DNA from: Bacteroidetes bacterium UBA2664
Lineage (GTDB): Bacteria; Bacteroidota; Rhodothermia; Balneolales; Balneolaceae
Direction: 5' to 3'
NCBI GenBank assembly: GCA_002359315.1
Contig: DEMS01000035.1
Coordinates: 1 to 31,805 of the forward strand
DNA: 31,805 nucleotides
Shown here one piece after another: positions 15,661 to 23,020 of this stretch. Positions within the stretch are counted from its first letter, which is position 1, and each line of letters begins with the position of its first letter. The notes beneath the pieces were generated by a model. It did not search any database. It was not told the origin of the DNA and saw nothing but the letters and a program-made list of their open reading frames with translations. The position numbers and the translations under genes are program-made.

Positions 15661-16608
15661 TTAACCCGCAGCTAGTGAAGTCCGCAACTCTGTTAGGGTA
15701 TCACGGATTTCAACGATGCTGTCCCAGACGCGGCCTCTTTCGCCGTGTTCGATGCCTACGTAGCCGTGGAAACCGTGGGAGAGTACGATGTTCATCATGC
15801 GTTCGTAGTCGATGGGAGAATTGTTGCCATTGTGGTCCCAAACGGTAGTTTTAAGGCTTACACCGGTAGCATAAGGCATCAATTTGTCGGTTCCTTCATA
15901 GGAATCAAAGGAGACGATTCGGTTTTCATCTCTGTGAATTTGAAAATTACCAAAATCGGGCAGGGTTCCTGCTCTTGGATGGTTGATTGTTTCCATGAGG
16001 CCCACTAACCAATCACCATTGCTCGAGAAGCCGCCATGATTTTCAATGATGATATTGATATCATAAGCATCTGAAAATTCACATAGTTTTCGCATTCCAT
16101 CCGCTACCAGTCTTTGAGCTTCATTTGCATCTGCCGGATCTTCGCTCCAGGAAATGTCTGAATACCCGTTCACCCTGATGGAGTGGCATCCGAGAAATTG
16201 GGCTGCTTCAACCCATTTTTTATGATTATCAACGGCTTGGTTTCGCTCGGCTTCAACTGAAGATCCCAATTGGCCTTCTCCATCACACATGATCAGAACA
16301 GAGGTAACCCCTTCGCTATCACAAATGTTTTTCAGCTCCGTTAAGTACGCCATGTCTTCTGCTTTATCCATGAAAAACTGGTTCACATACTCCACGGCAT
16401 CAATGCCATGCTGCTTGGTCAGGACAGGAAAATCGAGGTTCGTCATTTCATCGTTAAACAAGAGTGTATTTAATGACCATTCAGCGAGAGAAATTTTGAA
16501 AAGTTCTTCGGGTTGATTCATTTGATTTGATCTATTTGTGCAGCCTAGTCCTAAACCCAGGGCAGCGGTAGTTAGTGCAGAATTAATTAAAAAGTCACGT
16601 CTGTTCAT
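15661..16608 (-). CDS. Exported sugar phosphate isomerase/epimerase-like protein
   Basis: This protein has about 315 residues from the preferred start at 16608. The N-terminus MNRRDFLINSALTTAALG carries a twin-arginine motif and a lipobox (LGLGC, Cys23), so it is likely folded first, exported by Tat and lipid-anchored. The body is an AP-endonuclease-2-like TIM barrel. Acidic and histidine metal ligands are suggested by NIIIENHGG and YVGIEHGERG. The substrate is unknown. It follows the oxidoreductase gene by 38 nt, and such pairs usually act on sugars or inositol-like compounds. An upstream in-frame start at 16659 would overlap the neighbour and destroy the signal peptide. Confidence 0.85.
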   Translation of the reverse strand: MNRRDFLINSALTTAALGLGLGCTNRSNQMNQPEELFKISLAEWSLNTLLFNDEMTNLDFPVLTKQHGIDAVEYVNQFFMDKAEDMAYLTELKNICDSEGVTSVLIMCDGEGQLGSSVEAERNQAVDNHKKWVEAAQFLGCHSIRVNGYSDISWSEDPADANEAQRLVADGMRKLCEFSDAYDINIIIENHGGFSSNGDWLVGLMETINHPRAGTLPDFGNFQIHRDENRIVSFDSYEGTDKLMPYATGVSLKTTVWDHNGNNSPIDYERMMNIVLSHGFHGYVGIEHGERGRVWDSIVEIRDTLTELRTSLAAG

Positions 16609-16646
16609 TATTAATGGTTGATTTAGTGTTATGGTTAAAGATCTGT

Positions 16647-18149
16647 TTAGATTTCCCATCCGGGGCGGTATTCCCTGGATAGCAGGTTATTGGCATCTTC
16701 ATCATTGGTGATGGTGCCACTTTCGTCATCAAATTCGATTCTTGTACCGCTTTGAAGGGCAACAGCGCCCAGATTTATGGTATCCGTGATGGTTTTTGCC
16801 CGGATAAAACTGCCCGGTGATTGTCTGCCGGCCAGGATATCATCTACCCAATTATCTCTGAGACGATCCACATTGCGTGAATCGATAAGCTCCGATTCCG
16901 GACGATTAGCCATCCGGCTCTCAGGCAGTAACACCGGATTGTCGCCGCGGAAACCGGCCAATATTTTTCCTTCCGATCCGACAAACATGAGCCCCTCTTC
17001 GGGGATATCCCTGCCAACAGCTTCAAGTTCTGCAGGCGAGAATGGTTTCATTCCGCCGTCATACCAGATCAGGTCAAATGCGGGAAGGGTGGGTTGTTCC
17101 GGGAAGTTCCATTTGATCATACAGCTGGCCGGAAATGCGACATCGTTTTCCACCCACTGATAGACCTGATCCACTTCTTCGCGGGTGGTGGTTCCAAAAG
17201 CGCGCACTGCGACCGGAGGTTTGGTGATGATCAGATTTTCAAAAAGTGGGAAAAGGCTGTAGTGGCCCATATCGGCGACACTTCCGCCTCCAAATTCGTA
17301 CCATCCGCGGAACACATTATGCGTGTAGTTGGGATGATAAGGCATCTCAGGTACCGGGCCGAGCCATAGATCCCAGTTAAATCCATCGGGTACGGACACG
17401 GTTTCCTGCGGTCGTTTGGTCCACTGTTGCCAGACAGGCCGGTACGACCAGTTGTGAATCTCCTTGAGATCTCCGATCAGTCCTTCATCGATCCACGCTT
17501 TCACCTGACGGTATTCCGGCCGATTCGACCAGGCCAGGAGATGCGTAACGACTCCGGTTTCCTCCGCTTTTTCGATCACTTTTCTGCCTTCATACAGTTT
17601 ATTGGAGATCGGTTTGTGAGTGATCACATGGATGCCTTTATCCATGGCAGCCATTGCAATTGAAGCGTGGGTGTGATCGGGGGTCATGATTTTCACGGCA
17701 TCCAGATCACTTACACTATCCAGTAATTCACGATAATCTTCAAAAGATGCACACTCTGCGGCCGTGCCGGACGGGTTGTTTTTTGCATAAAATCTGTCTA
17801 CATACTCCTTGCCGACATCGCGTCCGCCGGGGATGCCGGGCACATTTTCCCACCAGGTATCATCTTCGAGTACTTCCCGGATGTTATTCCGAATTCCGTA
17901 GGGTGACCAGTCGATGTAATCCGTCGAATATTTATTGACATCACTGACGGCGACAACGCGAATGTTGGGGTTTAACAGCATGCTACCCATCTCTCGCAAG
18001 CCCTGTGTACCGCAGCCGATATTGGCAATCGTGATTTGGTCGGAGGGGGGGACGTATTTTCGTCCGGTGCCGGATACTACATGAGCGGGGACGATTGAAA
18101 AAGTTGCGGCGAAAGCGGCAGTTTTCGCAAGAAATTCCTTTCTGTTCAT
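16647..18149 (-). CDS. Gfo/Idh/MocA-family oxidoreductase with Tat-like signal
   Basis: This 500-residue NAD(P)-dependent sugar oxidoreductase begins MNRKEFLAKTAAFAATF, a Tat-type signal with Arg-Lys instead of Arg-Arg. The Rossmann fold follows with IANIGCGTQG (about residues 40-49). The catalytic-lysine region is THKPISN, where most relatives have EKP. The substrate-domain motif GGGSVADMGHY carries the Asp and His typical of the family. The nucleotide cofactor is probably bound before export, as in glucose-fructose oxidoreductase. It is first in a two-gene operon with the sugar isomerase-like gene. Substrate is not predictable from sequence. Confidence 0.9.
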   Translation of the reverse strand: MNRKEFLAKTAAFAATFSIVPAHVVSGTGRKYVPPSDQITIANIGCGTQGLREMGSMLLNPNIRVVAVSDVNKYSTDYIDWSPYGIRNNIREVLEDDTWWENVPGIPGGRDVGKEYVDRFYAKNNPSGTAAECASFEDYRELLDSVSDLDAVKIMTPDHTHASIAMAAMDKGIHVITHKPISNKLYEGRKVIEKAEETGVVTHLLAWSNRPEYRQVKAWIDEGLIGDLKEIHNWSYRPVWQQWTKRPQETVSVPDGFNWDLWLGPVPEMPYHPNYTHNVFRGWYEFGGGSVADMGHYSLFPLFENLIITKPPVAVRAFGTTTREEVDQVYQWVENDVAFPASCMIKWNFPEQPTLPAFDLIWYDGGMKPFSPAELEAVGRDIPEEGLMFVGSEGKILAGFRGDNPVLLPESRMANRPESELIDSRNVDRLRDNWVDDILAGRQSPGSFIRAKTITDTINLGAVALQSGTRIEFDDESGTITNDEDANNLLSREYRPGWEI

Positions 18150-18237
18150 GAAGATTGGTTTTGGTTTGATGTGATGGCAGAGTATGGTTTATGGGTATTA
18201 TACAAAAATATATTGAGATGGGGAACTTCCCTTACGG

Positions 18238-18358
18238 CCCCAAGTTGGCACTTGGGGTTATTGGGGTTCAACCCTGACGGGTTGGGGGAGGGGCTGCGCC
18301 CCTGCGCTCTCACCCAAGTTGGCACTTGGGGTTACTCATGTTCAACCCTGTCGGGTTG
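18238..18358 (+). repeat. Composite hairpin repeat, cluster IV
   Basis: Two units lie here: B at 18238-18257 (CCCCAAGT-TGGC-ACTTGGGG), A at 18269-18284 (CAACCC-TGAC-GGGTTG), C at 18290-18302 (GGGGCTGCGCCCC), B at 18313-18330 and A at 18343-18358 (loop TGTC). Orientation is the same as in the other clusters although the flanking genes are on the opposite strand. It lies upstream of the oxidoreductase start and downstream of hipT. Confidence 0.88.
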
Positions 18359-18379
18359 TTTTATTTGGCAAAAACCAGA

Positions 18380-18520
18380 CCGTCGGTTCGAGCAGGCGTA
18401 ACGGTGTTTTTCCGTTGGGTTAGCCTGCCCCGATCCCTCGGGGTGTCGAGAACTTTTAGCCATGGCTTAGACATCTCGATACGCTACGTCGCATGCGCTC
18501 CTTCACTACTCAATGTGACG
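18380..18520 (+). repeat. Second repeat family, copy a
   Basis: This copy starts CCGTCGGTTCGAG, contains a hairpin CCCCGA-TCCC-TCGGGG (18428-18443), and ends in a shared block with ATCTCGATACGCT, CGTCGCATGCGCTCC and ACTCAATGTGACG. The same block recurs at 20344-20538 and, inverted, at 24776-24950. The repeat joins directly to cluster IV of the composite repeat. There is no coding potential. Confidence 0.8.
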
Positions 18521-18547
18521 AGGAGGGTGGGTAAGTCGCAGGGCAGT

Positions 18548-19570
18548 TTAAATCTTGCCGGACATTGAATAGTTTAGTGCTTTGAGTTTATCCTTATAGG
18601 AATTTATGTAGGCTTTTTTCATTTCTTCATTGAGGAAACTTCGATCTGTCAGTGATTGAATGCTTTTATGGGTTGACCTGAATTTATTCAGAATTTTGAT
18701 CAGTCGTGATTTTACCAGCCCAATTTTCAGGCCAAACTCGTAGAAATCATCGTATGCATAAAACGCATTGGCTTCAAAGCTTTCTGTAGAATAATCGTCT
18801 TTGAATAAGCCATCATTCAATGCCATTGCCGCGTCATCAATGTGAAGGCTTGTGTTGATCAGATCGTAAGCGGGGCTCAGAATGTAATCCCCCTGTTTGG
18901 TTTCCAGTACCCCATAGTTTTTAAGGTGAGCATCACCGTTGCAGATCAGGTAATTAAACAGAATCAGAGAAAAGAGTTTTTCCAGTTCCACCATGGCAGC
19001 CGGAATATATGTTTGTACCAGTTCAGCCATCTCTTCATAACTGTAATCATATTTATAATTTGGCCCGTCTGTCTCAGCTGTTTTCCCTGCAAGGGTTGCA
19101 AAATCTTCCTTTCCAATTTTATTGCCTTCTTCATCTACATCAAACCGTTTTGTGATGTAGGCAGGGTCGCCGTTTTTAAAAAAGATGAGTGCATTTTCGG
19201 CGGTATGAATATCAAATACCTGTCGTGCAATCTGCATCGTGAGATGCTCATTGGCCGGTACCTGATCTGTTTTTCTTAAGTCACGTGGTATGGGTTTGAG
19301 GATGTAGGTTCCCTGTTCACCTTCTTCGGTAAGGCGTAGCCTGTTCTTCTCCATCAGCAGGGACACTTTCTCCTGTACACCGGAGATAGAGAGCCTCTTT
19401 CGGTTCTGCTGAAACTTTTCGGCATCTTCCTCGCTTACACTCGGGGCATTATAAGGAAGTATATGGCTGACTTTCCTTCCATCAAACAGCCGTTTCAGGC
19501 AGGTAGGGCTGTAGGCAGTGAATCCATCAGCCAGAGTACCCGGACAAACGTTTATAGTTGGTTTACTCAA
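18548..19570 (-). CDS. hipT: HipT, serine/threonine kinase toxin of a split HipA system
   Basis: This 340-residue protein corresponds to the HipA kinase core without its N-terminal subdomain. The glycine-rich loop is RLSISGVQEKVSL, with Ser61 and Ser63 forming the SIS pair at which known HipT kinases autophosphorylate. ATP-binding Lys92 (YILKP), catalytic Asp213 (NGDAHLKN) and metal-binding Asp236 (PAYDL) are all present, so the kinase looks active. The characterised HipT phosphorylates tryptophanyl-tRNA synthetase; whether this one does is inference. It starts at TTG inside a TTGA overlap with hipS, so it depends on coupling and is likely made at low level. Confidence 0.9.
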   Translation of the reverse strand: MSKPTINVCPGTLADGFTAYSPTCLKRLFDGRKVSHILPYNAPSVSEEDAEKFQQNRKRLSISGVQEKVSLLMEKNRLRLTEEGEQGTYILKPIPRDLRKTDQVPANEHLTMQIARQVFDIHTAENALIFFKNGDPAYITKRFDVDEEGNKIGKEDFATLAGKTAETDGPNYKYDYSYEEMAELVQTYIPAAMVELEKLFSLILFNYLICNGDAHLKNYGVLETKQGDYILSPAYDLINTSLHIDDAAMALNDGLFKDDYSTESFEANAFYAYDDFYEFGLKIGLVKSRLIKILNKFRSTHKSIQSLTDRSFLNEEMKKAYINSYKDKLKALNYSMSGKI

Positions 19571-19905
19571 TTTGATTCATTCTTTGGTTTTAAGGTAATT
19601 GCACCGATCGTATCCGCTTGGGCCGTTGCAAGAAGCAGGCCGAAATAGTCCGTCTCGTCAATTTTTAACTGCCGAGCCTGAAGGTTGCGGTTCACTCCTT
19701 CCGATAAAAGATTAAAGAAATATGGAAACAGGTGATCTGCCTTATAGATTTGTTCCGTTTTTGGCATTGTTAAACTCACGGGAGGTTTTTCCGGATCTGC
19801 AAACCACAGTTCGTCATATTTGAATTCATAAGAATGCCTCCCAAACCGTGTAAGCACACCAACAAGTTCTCCGTTCCTGAATACATTCGCTGAAATCTTG
19901 CTCAT
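19567..19905 (-). CDS. hipS: HipS, HipA N-subdomain-1 protein (antitoxin)
   Basis: This 112-residue protein matches the N-terminal subdomain of full-length HipA: FRNGELVGVLTR near the start and PYFFNLLSEGVNRNL (about residues 60-74), a variant of the HipA FFNLLPEG motif. In the tripartite HipBST system this small protein, rather than HipB, is the direct inhibitor of the kinase. It overlaps hipB by 4 nt (ATGA) upstream and hipT by 4 nt downstream. The separate frames, each closed by a proper stop and start, argue for a true split system and not a frameshifted hipA. Confidence 0.9.
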   Translation of the reverse strand: MSKISANVFRNGELVGVLTRFGRHSYEFKYDELWFADPEKPPVSLTMPKTEQIYKADHLFPYFFNLLSEGVNRNLQARQLKIDETDYFGLLLATAQADTIGAITLKPKNESN

Positions 19906-20114
19906 AACTCAGGCTTCTTAACAGTAAGAGTTAATTCCAACCCCAAAATTTCGGCAATTTTATTTAATACTTTTACGGATGGGTTTCCCCGCCCGCTTTC
20001 GATATTGTAGATTGTATTTATACTTACACCCGCCATCTCAACCAGATCGGGCTGGGTGATCCCGAGCGTGTTCCTGCGTTCTTTTATCTTCAACCCAATT
20101 TCTGAAACCAACAT
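19902..20114 (-). CDS. hipB: HipB-like Xre/Cro-type regulator
   Basis: This 70-residue protein consists almost only of a helix-turn-helix domain: IKERRNTLGITQPDLVEMAGVSINTIYNIESGRGNPSVKVLNKIAEIL. As first gene of hipB-hipS-hipT it should bind operators in its own promoter as a dimer. Three palindromes occur upstream, one covering its start codon. In known HipBST systems HipB strengthens repression and complex formation but is not the main kinase inhibitor. Confidence 0.9.
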   Translation of the reverse strand: MLVSEIGLKIKERRNTLGITQPDLVEMAGVSINTIYNIESGRGNPSVKVLNKIAEILGLELTLTVKKPEL

Positions 20115-20122
20115 TTTAATGT
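20111..20122. promoter_or_regulatory. hip operator-like palindrome 1, over the hipB start codon
   Basis: ACATT-TT-AATGT has 5-bp perfect arms and overlaps the hipB ATG (complement of 20112-20114). It is a shortened relative of the palindromes at 20171 and 20232, and its centre is 61 bp from the next. Confidence 0.45.
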
Positions 20123-20170
20123 GATTTTATGTGATAGTATTGTTTGTTAAGGATTAAATATAGTGATTTT

Positions 20171-20184
20171 CATATTATAATGTG
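20171..20184. promoter_or_regulatory. hip operator-like palindrome 2, with -10-like core
   Basis: CATATTATAATGTG differs from a perfect palindrome at one pair. Its centre reads as TATAAT on one strand and ATTATA on the other, so an operator may coincide with a -10 box for hipB, 57 nt upstream of the start. It is flanked by two direct copies of TAGTGATTTT (20161-20170 and 20190-20199). Confidence 0.55.
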
Positions 20185-20231
20185 GTATTTAGTGATTTTT
20201 TTGGTTGTGAGTGTGAAAAAGTGGTGGAAGG

Positions 20232-20245
20232 CACATTATAATGTG
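20232..20245. promoter_or_regulatory. hip operator-like palindrome 3
   Basis: CACATTATAATGTG is a perfect 14-bp palindrome, centred 61 bp from palindrome 2. It is probably the strongest site of the three for the HipB-type regulator, by symmetry alone. Confidence 0.55.
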
Positions 20246-20274
20246 TTTTTTGTGGGTGGTTTATTCGGGTTCAA

Positions 20275-20334
20275 CCCAAATTGCATTTGGGATTATTCAT
20301 GTTCAACCCGGAGGGTTGTGAGGGGCTGCGCCCC
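20275..20334 (+). repeat. Composite hairpin repeat, cluster V (one complete unit)
   Basis: This is one clear unit with B at 20275-20291 (CCCAAAT-TGC-ATTTGGG), a 12-nt linker, A at 20304-20318 (CAACCC-GGA-GGGTTG) and C at 20322-20334 (GGGGCTGCGCCCC). A half A module precedes B, as in cluster II. It lies between the hip promoter and the second repeat family. Confidence 0.9.
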
Positions 20335-20343
20335 TTCTCTCTC

Positions 20344-20538
20344 CCGTCGGTTCGAGACATCCCTTCAAACCGTCAGTTCGAGCGCAGGACTGACGGTGTA
20401 TTTCCGACAGGCCGTAGTCGAGAACTTCTTGGCATGGCATAGACATCTCGATACGCTTCGTCGCATGCGCTCCTCATCTACTCGATGTGACGTGGAGGTT
20501 AGTGTATCGCATGCGCTCCTCATCTACTCGATGTGACG
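20344..20538 (+). repeat. Second repeat family, copy b, with a 32-bp internal duplication
   Basis: This copy contains the hairpin CCGTCAGT with ACTGACGG (20370-20396) and the shared terminal block. That block's last 32 bp, from TCGCATGCGCTCC to GATGTGACG, occur twice (20461-20492 and 20507-20538) without a difference. The exact duplication suggests recent copying. No gene is supported here. Confidence 0.82.
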
Positions 20539-20545
20539 AATTTAA

Positions 20546-20562
20546 GTTTACAGTTTGTAAAC
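20546..20562. terminator. Small hairpin after crtI
   Basis: GTTTACA-GTT-TGTAAAC is a perfect 7-bp inverted repeat starting just 3 nt after the crtI stop on the minus strand, followed there by TTAAATT. It is AT-rich and lacks a clean T-run, so it is only a weak terminator candidate. Confidence 0.35.
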
Positions 20563-20565
20563 AGT

Positions 20566-22038
20566 CTACCCAATCAACTTCTCGGCAATCTTGGCGGAGG
20601 ATAGTACTCCGGGCAAGCCCGCTCCGGGGTGGGTGCCGGCTCCTACGAAGTAGAGGTTTTTGACATCTTCGCTGCGGTTGTGGGGGCGGAACCAGGCGGA
20701 CTGGGTGAGGATCGGCTCTACAGAAAAGGCAGAGCCTTTGAAACTGTTGAGGGTATCCTGAAAATGCAGGGGATCGATCATGTGCTCGGCGACGATATTT
20801 TCCTGTAGATCAGGCAGGTAGTTTTCTTCGAGGAAGTTCATGATGGCATCACGGTATTTGGGCGCTTCGACCGTCCAATCGGTGCCACTGTCGAGATGGG
20901 GAACCGGGGAGAGGACGTAGAACGCTTCGTGTCCGGCAGGGGCCATCGATGGATCGGTGAATGTTGGCATGTGCAGGTAGAGGGAGAAGTCGTCCGACAA
21001 TTTTTTGTTGTGGAAGATATCGGTTAACAATCCTTTGTAGCGATCCCCCAGGATGATATTATGGTGAGCTAACCCGCTCTTATTATATCTCTTTTTGGTG
21101 CCAAAATAGATCACAAAGAGGGACATGCTGTATTTGGTCCGTTCAATCTTGCGATCCGTATATTTTTTGCGGTGACGTGAATGAATCAGATTCTTATAGG
21201 TAAAAGCGACATCGGCATTGGATACGATAGCATCGGCGTAGTGGATCTCTCCGGTTTTGAGACGGATTCCTTTTGCATCGCCTCCTTTGATCAATATTTC
21301 ATCGATTTCACTTCCCAGATGAATCTTCCCGCCCTGTTCCTCGATCAGATCGACCATCGCACTAACAATCGCTCCCGTGCCGCCCATGGCGTAATGCACT
21401 CCCCACTCTCGTTCGAGATAGTGAATCATGGCGTAGATAGAAGTTGTATCAAATGGATTTCCGCCCACCAGAAGCGGGTGAAAAGAGAAACAGCGGCGGA
21501 GGAAGTCGTCCTCGATATATTGAGAGACGTACTTATAGACCGTTTTGTAGGATTGCAGTTTGATGAGATCCGGAGCCACCTTCAGCATATCGGTAAACTT
21601 CAGAAACGGCTTATCAGCGAGCTCTACAAATCCCTTGTCAAAAATGGCTTTGGTGGTTCCCAAAAACTTCTCATACCCGGCTGCATCCTTCGGATTTCTC
21701 TTTTTGATTTCGCCCAGGGTAAACTCATGATCATCGTTATAGTCGAAGCTTTTGCCGTGGTGGTCAAAGATTCTATAAAACGGATTACAGGGGACAAAGT
21801 CGATATAATCGGCTCTCTTTTTGCCGGCCGCTTCAAAGATGTCGTCGAACATAAAGGGAGCGGTAATGACCGTGGGCCCGCCGTCAAATTTAAAACCGTT
21901 CACTTCATAGACGTATGCGCGTCCGCCGGGTTTATCTCTTTTTTCAAAAATGGTGACGTTGTGTCCGTTCGAGAGTAATCTGGAAGCGGTGGCTAATCCG
22001 CCAAATCCGCTGCCGATAACAATGATATTCTTTTTCAT
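20566..22038 (-). CDS. crtI: Phytoene desaturase-type carotenoid oxidoreductase
   Basis: This protein has 490 residues from the preferred start at 22038. FAD-dependent CrtI-family enzymes desaturate phytoene or related carotenoids. The N-terminus KNIIVIGSGFGGLATASRLLSNG is the dinucleotide-binding fold, followed by FEKRDKPGGRAYVYE. The C-terminus LYFVGAGTHPGAGLPGVLSSAKIAEKLI is the bacterial CrtI signature. The length is right for the family from this ATG. A longer in-frame start adds 32 residues ahead of the fold and looks spurious. No phytoene synthase is next to it. Its exact substrate (phytoene or a later ketolase-like step) is open. Confidence 0.93.
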   Translation of the reverse strand: MKKNIIVIGSGFGGLATASRLLSNGHNVTIFEKRDKPGGRAYVYEVNGFKFDGGPTVITAPFMFDDIFEAAGKKRADYIDFVPCNPFYRIFDHHGKSFDYNDDHEFTLGEIKKRNPKDAAGYEKFLGTTKAIFDKGFVELADKPFLKFTDMLKVAPDLIKLQSYKTVYKYVSQYIEDDFLRRCFSFHPLLVGGNPFDTTSIYAMIHYLEREWGVHYAMGGTGAIVSAMVDLIEEQGGKIHLGSEIDEILIKGGDAKGIRLKTGEIHYADAIVSNADVAFTYKNLIHSRHRKKYTDRKIERTKYSMSLFVIYFGTKKRYNKSGLAHHNIILGDRYKGLLTDIFHNKKLSDDFSLYLHMPTFTDPSMAPAGHEAFYVLSPVPHLDSGTDWTVEAPKYRDAIMNFLEENYLPDLQENIVAEHMIDPLHFQDTLNSFKGSAFSVEPILTQSAWFRPHNRSEDVKNLYFVGAGTHPGAGLPGVLSSAKIAEKLIG

Positions 22039-22136
22039 AGGTAGATTTAATTTACGTCGATCTATTGCAACGAAAAAATTTCGAAAATCAGTCCGGGTTG
22101 TTGAATGTTTTTTAATTTGAGCTGTGGGATTCAATT

Positions 22137-22166
22137 CCCCCCTAATAAGGGGGGCGTAGGGGGGTG
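22137..22166. repeat. C/G-run inverted repeat between crtI and rlpA
   Basis: CCCCCCT-AATA-AGGGGGG is followed by CGTAGGGGGGTG. Short sequences like this are dispersed in many bacterial genomes. It could form a hairpin 3' of rlpA, but there is no T-run to make it an intrinsic terminator. Confidence 0.5.
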
Positions 22167-22204
22167 TTTGTAGGGCTCATAATTCGAACGAAATAAATTC
22201 AGGC

Positions 22205-22870
22205 TCAATTCTCTGCTTGTTTTACAAAACCGTAGATTCCTTGATCTGCCAGATCTCTTTGGGCACGGCCGGCTTCTTCGGCGGTTTGGTAGGTTCCGTA
22301 GTATACCCTGAAAATGACATTGCCGGAAACGGTTACCCGTTCGACCCGTGAACCGGGTACGGTTTGAGAGTGGGTATTGGCCTCCTGTTCATTCTGAAAC
22401 GATGCGATCTGAACGGTAAAGGTTTCAAGGTTACTCATATTTTGGTCGGTGACGGGACGATCTCCCTCCTCCATCAGAAAGAGCTCCACATTGGCGGTGC
22501 CGGCGTTGATCATGTCGATTTCTTGTGCAGCACGCCGGGACAGGTCGATGATACGGTTGCCCACATAGGGGCCGCGGTCATTGATTCGGACAATCACGGA
22601 TTGGCCATTATCCCGGTTCTCAACCAAAACAACGGTGTTGAAAGGGAGGGTACGATGTGCTGCAGTAAGTGCGTTCATGTCGAAGATTTCACCGTTGGCG
22701 GTTGCTTTTCCATGAAAATTTGGACCATACCAGCTGGCAACGCCGCTGCCGATTGCGCGGATAGCGGTGGCAGTGGAGGTAGCGGGTGTTGTTGATTCTC
22801 TTACAATACCGCATGATGAGAGGAAAAACAGGCCGATGAATAAGCAAATGCGAAAATGAGGGAAATTCAA
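22205..22870 (-). CDS. rlpA: RlpA-family septal lytic transglycosylase lipoprotein
   Basis: This 221-residue protein has a lipoprotein signal peptide with lipobox LSSC (Cys20). A double-psi beta-barrel follows (GVASWYGPNFHGKATANGE through INDRGPYVGNRIIDLSRRAA, about residues 48-135, with the catalytic Asp in NDRGPY). The C-terminal SPOR domain (FTVQIASFQNEQEA onward, about 150-221) binds denuded peptidoglycan at division sites. The start is a TTG; no ATG lies before the signal peptide in frame. A tandem heptamer array lies just upstream. It acts at the cell envelope in septal peptidoglycan remodelling. Confidence 0.92.
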   Translation of the reverse strand: MNFPHFRICLFIGLFFLSSCGIVRESTTPATSTATAIRAIGSGVASWYGPNFHGKATANGEIFDMNALTAAHRTLPFNTVVLVENRDNGQSVIVRINDRGPYVGNRIIDLSRRAAQEIDMINAGTANVELFLMEEGDRPVTDQNMSNLETFTVQIASFQNEQEANTHSQTVPGSRVERVTVSGNVIFRVYYGTYQTAEEAGRAQRDLADQGIYGFVKQAEN

Positions 22871-22873
22871 ATG

Positions 22874-22908
22874 AGTTTTAAGTTTTAAGTTTTGAGTTTT
22901 GAGTTTTG
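22874..22908. repeat. Five tandem AGTTTTR heptamers
   Basis: Five perfect 7-bp repeats (two AGTTTTA, three AGTTTTG) lie 3 nt upstream of the rlpA start codon, in its 5' untranslated or promoter region. Copy number may vary by slippage, which could change rlpA expression. Confidence 0.85.
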
Positions 22909-23020
22909 AGTGCTGTGAACTGAAAGCTGATAGCTTTATTCATCGCATTAATTTACGGGAAATAGCGTTATATTTTGCATCTGTTTGTTTTCTAAGATAT
23001 AAATATCATTTTTTTCTTTT

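Noticed and set aside
18548..19905. hipS and hipT as a frameshifted full-length hipA
   Set aside because: Each has its own start and stop in a 4-nt overlap and matches the lengths and domain split of known HipBST systems, including the SIS motif.
22039..22134. 32-residue N-terminal extension of crtI
   Set aside because: The FAD-binding fold begins right after the ATG at 22038, and CrtI proteins normally start there.
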